DNA from: an uncultured Bacteroidota bacterium
GTDB lineage: Bacteria; Bacteroidota; Bacteroidia; Flavobacteriales; Flavobacteriaceae
Direction of reading: 5' to 3'
Length of the DNA stretch: 64,000 bases
NCBI GenBank assembly: GCA_902602415.1
Contig: CACKQW010000008.1
Span: 1 to 64,000 of the forward strand
The position numbers and the translations under genes were made by a program. Numbering within the stretch: position 1 is the stretch's first letter; each line of letters starts with the position of its first letter. This document shows positions 59,307 to 64,000 of the stretch, piece by piece. The notes beneath the pieces are model-generated. The model was given only the letters and a program-made list of their open reading frames with translations, was not told the origin of the DNA and did not search any database.

Positions 59307-61706
59307 ATGAAATTGAAACTTATTTATTTTTTTTGTTTTTTCTACTTGATTTCATTTTCACAGAAAAAAGTCACTTTCCACAAGGCAAAAGTAAATTATT
59401 CCTCATCAAAAGATTTAAATCTACTAGAAGATAATGGTATCTCTGTAGAGCATGGAATCCATAAAAAAAACTATTTTTTAATTTCTGATTTTTCTGAAAA
59501 TGAATTAAAAACCATAAAGAACTTAGGTTTAAACTATTCAATTATCATCGAAAATGTGTCTGAATATTATAAAAAGCAAAATACTGTTAAAATTTCAGAA
59601 AATAATTTCGAATTATGTAATTCATCAAATGATTATTCAACACCAGAAAACTATTTTGAAAAAGATCCTGAAGATTTTGGTGGATTTTATACGTATGATG
59701 AAATGCTTGATCAATTAGATTTGATGTATTCTTTATACCCAAATTTAATTAGCCCGAGACAAGAGATTAAAGATGATAACAATACAGACACTCCACATAT
59801 TCATGAAACTTTTGAAGGGAGATTTTTACAATATGTAAAAATCTCAGACAATCCAAATCTTAATGAAATAATGGATGAGCCCCAAATATTATATACCTCT
59901 CTCCATCATGCGAGAGAACCAGCATCGCTGCAGCAATTAATTTATTTTATGTGGTACATATTAGAGAATTATGAAACCAATGATGAAATAAAAAATATAA
60001 TTGATGGTAGTGAATTATATTTTGTTCCATGTGTTAATCCTGATGGATATATTATGAATGAAATAATGGAGCCCAACGGTGGTGGTTTGTGGAGAAAAAA
60101 TACTTTTAATGGTCATGGTGTTGATAATAACAGAAACTATAATTACATAGATGAAAATGGAAATGAAATTTGGGATACAACTGGAACTTCTAATAATCCC
60201 AACGGTCAAACCTACCCGGGTGAATATCCTTTTTCTGAAGCTGAAAATCGAGCAATTAAGTATTTAGTCGAAAATAATGATTTCAAGATCGCATTAAATA
60301 ATCACACATATGGTAACCTATTACTTTATCCATTTGGGTATGAATATGATACTTATACTGAGGATAATTCAATATTTGAATTTATATCTAATTCATTGGT
60401 CCTTGAAAATGGTTACGATAATATTATCAGCTCAGAATTATATCCTGCTTCGGGTGATAGTGATGATTTTATGTATGGAATGCTGCAAACTGAAAATGGT
60501 GAAATTAGAAATAAAATATTTGCTATGACACCTGAAATTGGTAGTTCGTTTTGGCCGCAAGCCTCTCAAATTGAGAAGATATGTAAAGACATGCTTTATT
60601 TTAACTTAACTGCTGCAAAAATTATTGGAAATTATGGGGTTTTAACAGACTTAAATCAAGAATTTGTTCTGGATAATAACTTTGAAGCATTATTTAATTT
60701 TCGAAGAATTGGCTTAGCTAATAATGAACCATTTGTAATATCCATTGTTCCAATTTCAGAAAATATTAATAATATTACTTCTGATCCAGTTGTGTTTAAT
60801 TTTAATGAAATAGGTCAATTTGAAAACGGATCAATATTTATTAATATTGATGAGAATACTAATGATGGAGATGAAATTGTTTACAAATATATAATTGATA
60901 ATGGTTCATTTACTGAAGAGGTTTTAGTAACAAAAATATTTGGTGAACCCATAACTATTTTGGAGGACAACAGCAACTTTCCTTTCAATACATGGAATTT
61001 TTCAACCTGGGGATCCACAGATGAAGATTTTTTCTCACCAGAAACAAGTATAACAGATTCACCATATTCAAATTACAATAATGAGTCATTAGAATTCTTA
61101 GTGCTGCAAGAATTAATTGATCTAAATGGATTTTCTTCTGCTCAAATTAACTTTTTTGCTAAATGGGAAATTGAATCTGGTTTTGACTACGTGCAATTAG
61201 AAATTTCTAACGATGAAGGAAACTCTTGGAATCCTCAATGCGGAAAATTTACAAATCTTGGAAGAGAGAATACATTTGAAGCGTTTAATGAGCCTCTTTA
61301 TGACGGAAATCAATATGAATGGGTAAATGAGGTAATTGACTTAAGTGATTTTTTAGGAGATGAAATACTAATTAGATTTAAATTATATACAGATCAATAC
61401 TTAAGACAAGACGGATTCTATTTTGATGAATTTAAAATACTTGGTTTTTCAGAAAATCTAAATACTTCAAATTTTCAAAATGATCAAGTAATCATATATC
61501 CCACACTTGTTGAAAACAATGTAAAAATTAACTCCATTAAAAATATTTCCAAAATTTTAATACATAATTCTCTTGGAAAAAAAGTATTAGAATTAAATGG
61601 AAATAATATTTTAGAAATAAACTTAAATGAAATTGACACAGGAGTATATTTTATTAAACTTTTTGATGGTAAAAGATTTATTAATAGAAAGTTGATTAAA
61701 AAATAA
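59307..61706 (+). CDS. M14 family zinc carboxypeptidase with T9SS sorting domain
   Basis: 'LYTSLHHAREPASLQQLIYFMWYILENY', 'VPCVNPDGY', 'LWRKN...GVDNNRNYNY', C-terminal 'VIIYPTLVENNVKI...IDTGVYFIKLFDGKRFINRKLIKK'. Confidence 0.93.
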   Translation: MKLKLIYFFCFFYLISFSQKKVTFHKAKVNYSSSKDLNLLEDNGISVEHGIHKKNYFLISDFSENELKTIKNLGLNYSIIIENVSEYYKKQNTVKISENNFELCNSSNDYSTPENYFEKDPEDFGGFYTYDEMLDQLDLMYSLYPNLISPRQEIKDDNNTDTPHIHETFEGRFLQYVKISDNPNLNEIMDEPQILYTSLHHAREPASLQQLIYFMWYILENYETNDEIKNIIDGSELYFVPCVNPDGYIMNEIMEPNGGGLWRKNTFNGHGVDNNRNYNYIDENGNEIWDTTGTSNNPNGQTYPGEYPFSEAENRAIKYLVENNDFKIALNNHTYGNLLLYPFGYEYDTYTEDNSIFEFISNSLVLENGYDNIISSELYPASGDSDDFMYGMLQTENGEIRNKIFAMTPEIGSSFWPQASQIEKICKDMLYFNLTAAKIIGNYGVLTDLNQEFVLDNNFEALFNFRRIGLANNEPFVISIVPISENINNITSDPVVFNFNEIGQFENGSIFINIDENTNDGDEIVYKYIIDNGSFTEEVLVTKIFGEPITILEDNSNFPFNTWNFSTWGSTDEDFFSPETSITDSPYSNYNNESLEFLVLQELIDLNGFSSAQINFFAKWEIESGFDYVQLEISNDEGNSWNPQCGKFTNLGRENTFEAFNEPLYDGNQYEWVNEVIDLSDFLGDEILIRFKLYTDQYLRQDGFYFDEFKILGFSENLNTSNFQNDQVIIYPTLVENNVKINSIKNISKILIHNSLGKKVLELNGNNILEINLNEIDTGVYFIKLFDGKRFINRKLIKK

Positions 61707-61716
61707 TTTTTTTAAT

Positions 61717-61738
61717 TTTACTATGCAAGCATAGTAAA
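61717..61738. promoter_or_regulatory. Perfect palindrome, putative MarR autoregulatory operator
   Basis: TTTACTATGC-AA-GCATAGTAAA, perfect 10-bp arms, ending 6 nt before the MarR-family ATG. Confidence 0.75.
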
Positions 61739-61744
61739 TTCATC

Positions 61745-62209
61745 ATGAAAAAACATACTTTTAAAAAATTACCAATAGATTACATTTACGGTATAACTTC
61801 AGGGAATATAAAAAAAATGTTTCATAAAGAAGCATTATTATATGATGGTTCCTATTCTATTGGTTTTACTTTACTTAGCATTGATCCTAAAAATGGATCA
61901 CCATCAACTTCAATTGGACCTATCATGGGTCTAAAGTCAAATAGTTTATCCAGAATTCTGAATTCTATGGAGGCTAAGAATTTAATCAAACGAAAACCAA
62001 ATCCAAATGACGGAAGGGGAATTTTAATTTACCTTACTGAACTTGGATTAAAAAAAAGAAAAATTACTCAATCCAAGGTTTCAGAATTTAATGAAACTAT
62101 AAAAAATTTAATTAGTGAATCAGATTTGGATATCTTTTATGAGGTTTCCTACTCAATAAATAAGATTATAAATGAAACAATAATGTTCAGTAGTAATAAT
62201 AAAAAATAA
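61745..62209 (+). CDS. MarR family winged-helix transcriptional regulator
   Basis: 'IGPIMGLKSNSLSRILNSMEAKNLIKRKPNPNDGRGILIYLTELGLKKRK' wHTH. Confidence 0.92.
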   Translation: MKKHTFKKLPIDYIYGITSGNIKKMFHKEALLYDGSYSIGFTLLSIDPKNGSPSTSIGPIMGLKSNSLSRILNSMEAKNLIKRKPNPNDGRGILIYLTELGLKKRKITQSKVSEFNETIKNLISESDLDIFYEVSYSINKIINETIMFSSNNKK

Positions 62210-62210
62210 T

Positions 62211-62963
62211 TTATTGCTGAGGCACCTTAAGAAATGAAGAATGTTGCTCAATAGAAAACTCAATTTTCTTGATAATTTCCTCTGTACTATCTTTTAGATA
62301 ATCAATTTTAAGTGGCTTTTTAATTGTCATTGACATAAGAACATTCTTTTTCTTAACCCTAATTCCCTTTTTATCAAAAGATCTTCTAAAACCATCAATA
62401 ACAATTGGAATTACAATTGGCTTGTATTGTTTAATTAAATGTGCTGTGCCCTTTCTAATTGGCTTAAACGGAGTTGTCGTTCCTTGTGGAAAAGTAATTA
62501 CCCAACCATCATTTAAAGCTTTACCAATGTTTGATATATCACTAAACTTAACTCCTCTTTTAATATCTTCGCCTTTACTTCTCCAAGTTCTTTCAATACT
62601 AACTGATCCAGCATAAGCTAAAATTTTTGGTAAAATTCCAGCATTCATTGTTTCTTTTGCAGCTATGTAGTATATATTTAATTTTGGATTCCATAGATAC
62701 CCAATATTTTTTATTGTATCAACTCTTCCACTCAAACTAGCGTTAAATACGTGAAGCATGGCCACAACATCCGCAAAATATGTTTGGTGATTTGAAATAA
62801 ATAATACATTTCTTTCTGGGAGTTTTCTGATGATTTCAGATCCCTCAATCTTTAATTCGTTAAAACCTCTGAATCTAATATGGCTAAGAGCACCTAATAA
62901 TCGAATAAGCCACTTTTTTAAAAATAATATGTGGCCAAAAGGGTTTCTCTTTAAAATGGACAT
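62211..62963 (-). CDS. 1-acyl-sn-glycerol-3-phosphate acyltransferase (PlsC-like)
   Basis: 'NVLFISNHQTYFADVVAML' NHxxxxD motif; 'VITFPQGTTTPFKPIRKGTAHLI'. Confidence 0.9.
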   Translation of the reverse strand: MSILKRNPFGHILFLKKWLIRLLGALSHIRFRGFNELKIEGSEIIRKLPERNVLFISNHQTYFADVVAMLHVFNASLSGRVDTIKNIGYLWNPKLNIYYIAAKETMNAGILPKILAYAGSVSIERTWRSKGEDIKRGVKFSDISNIGKALNDGWVITFPQGTTTPFKPIRKGTAHLIKQYKPIVIPIVIDGFRRSFDKKGIRVKKKNVLMSMTIKKPLKIDYLKDSTEEIIKKIEFSIEQHSSFLKVPQQ

Positions 62964-62970
62964 TTATAAG

Positions 62971-63906
62971 TTAATTTTCCTTGGAAGCCAAATACTTTTC
63001 AGCGTCAAGAGCTGCCATACATCCAGTACCTGCAGCTGTTATCGCTTGTCGGTAAGTATGGTCAGCTGCATCTCCAGAAACAAAAACGCCCTGAATATTA
63101 GTCTTTGTTGATCCAGGCTTATTTATGATATATCCAGTTTCATCCATTTCTAGAAAAGGCTTGAATACGTCTGTATTAGGTTTATGACCTATAGCTACAA
63201 AAAAACCAGTTGCTGGAATTTCATTTAGTTCACCGGTAATATTATTTTTTGTTAACACTGAAGTTACAACTTGCCCATCGCCTTTGATTTCAACTGCCGA
63301 TGTATTAAATAATATTTGAATATTGTTTGTCTTTTGTACTCTCTCCTGCATAATTTTGGATGCTCTAAAATTATCTTTTCTTACTAACATTATCACTTTT
63401 TTACAAAGCTTAGATAAGTAATGTGCTTCCTCACATGCAGAATCACCTCCACCAACAATTACAACATCTTGATTCTTATAAAAAAACCCATCGCAAACTG
63501 CACATGCGGAAACTCCCCCTCCAAGTTCCAGGTATTTTTTTTCAGATTCTAAGCCTAAATATTTTGCAGAGGCTCCTGTCGAAATAATTACAGATTCACA
63601 TTCAAGTTCGTGATTATCAGCCCAAAGCTTTAAACCATTACTAAAATCAACTTTTGTGATCCAACCATTTCTAATATCAGTTCCAAATCTTTCAGATTGT
63701 TTTTGAAGATCAATCATCATATCTGGTCCAGAAATTCCCTCAGGATATCCAGGAAAATTCTCAACATCAGTAGTAGTTGTTAATTGACCACCAGGTTGAA
63801 TACCTTGATATAAAACTGGATATAAATTAGCTCTGGCTGCATAAATAGCAGCAGTGTATCCAGCAGGACCCGATCCAATAATTAAACACTTTATTTTCTC
63901 CGCCAT
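62971..63906 (-). CDS. trxB: Thioredoxin-disulfide reductase
   Basis: 'CLIIGSGPAGYTAAIYAARANLYPVLYQG', redox 'SACAVCDGFF', 'VFVSGDAADHTYRQAITAAGTGCMAALDAEKYL'. Confidence 0.96.
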   Translation of the reverse strand: MAEKIKCLIIGSGPAGYTAAIYAARANLYPVLYQGIQPGGQLTTTTDVENFPGYPEGISGPDMMIDLQKQSERFGTDIRNGWITKVDFSNGLKLWADNHELECESVIISTGASAKYLGLESEKKYLELGGGVSACAVCDGFFYKNQDVVIVGGGDSACEEAHYLSKLCKKVIMLVRKDNFRASKIMQERVQKTNNIQILFNTSAVEIKGDGQVVTSVLTKNNITGELNEIPATGFFVAIGHKPNTDVFKPFLEMDETGYIINKPGSTKTNIQGVFVSGDAADHTYRQAITAAGTGCMAALDAEKYLASKEN

Positions 63907-63970
63907 TCTTAAAAATTATTGCAAACAAAAATAGATAAATATTGTTTATTAAAATACAAATTTGAATTAT

Positions 63971-64000
63971 TTAATGATCACTTTTTTTGTAACTTCAAGG
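63971..64000 (-). CDS. Partial CDS: C-terminus resembling a T9SS sorting tail
   Basis: Reverse strand reads ...LEVTKKVIIK*, stop at 63971-63973; remainder lies beyond the window. Confidence 0.55.

Noticed and set aside
1-64000. CRISPR arrays, transposons/IS, integrases, phage, toxin-antitoxin, restriction or other defence systems
   Set aside because: None of the ORFs or repeats supports these; no spaced direct repeats or hallmark genes seen.

Overview
The window is a low-GC, compact chromosomal segment from a Bacteroidota/Flavobacteriia-type bacterium. Evidence for this is the T9SS type-A sorting tails, TAnnTTTG promoter motifs, and families such as DUF4290, DUF2911 and DUF4199. It is mostly housekeeping: rpsF-rpsR-rplI, hisS, priA, rlmH, rdgB, purB, purL, carB, rpmH, murA, fmt, mtaB, rpmE2, trxB, bshB1 and ccsBA. 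There are two tRNAs (His, Met), several transporters, peptidases and T9SS-exported proteins, and no rRNA, CRISPR, transposase or prophage signal. The most interesting region is a tightly overlapping 11-gene run at 17754-24496. It encodes an aquaporin-like channel, flavin reductase, DUF2256 mini zinc-ribbon (absent from the ORF track), cryptochrome/photolyase-family protein, orphan, TIGR03643 protein, second orphan, SDR-like protein, glutathione peroxidase, SRPBCC protein and class I photolyase. I read it as a candidate light/photo-oxidative-stress module. Several members have non-canonical active sites: the SDR lacks the catalytic Tyr, the aquaporin lacks the selectivity-filter Arg, and the cryptochrome has too few Cys for an Fe-S cluster. 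Other notable items are a perfect 22-bp palindrome in front of a MarR gene, a 33-aa membrane micro-ORF between kdsC and an SSS transporter, and ten of ten convergent protein-coding pairs that abut or overlap. All family names come from recognition of sequence motifs; no database search was run.
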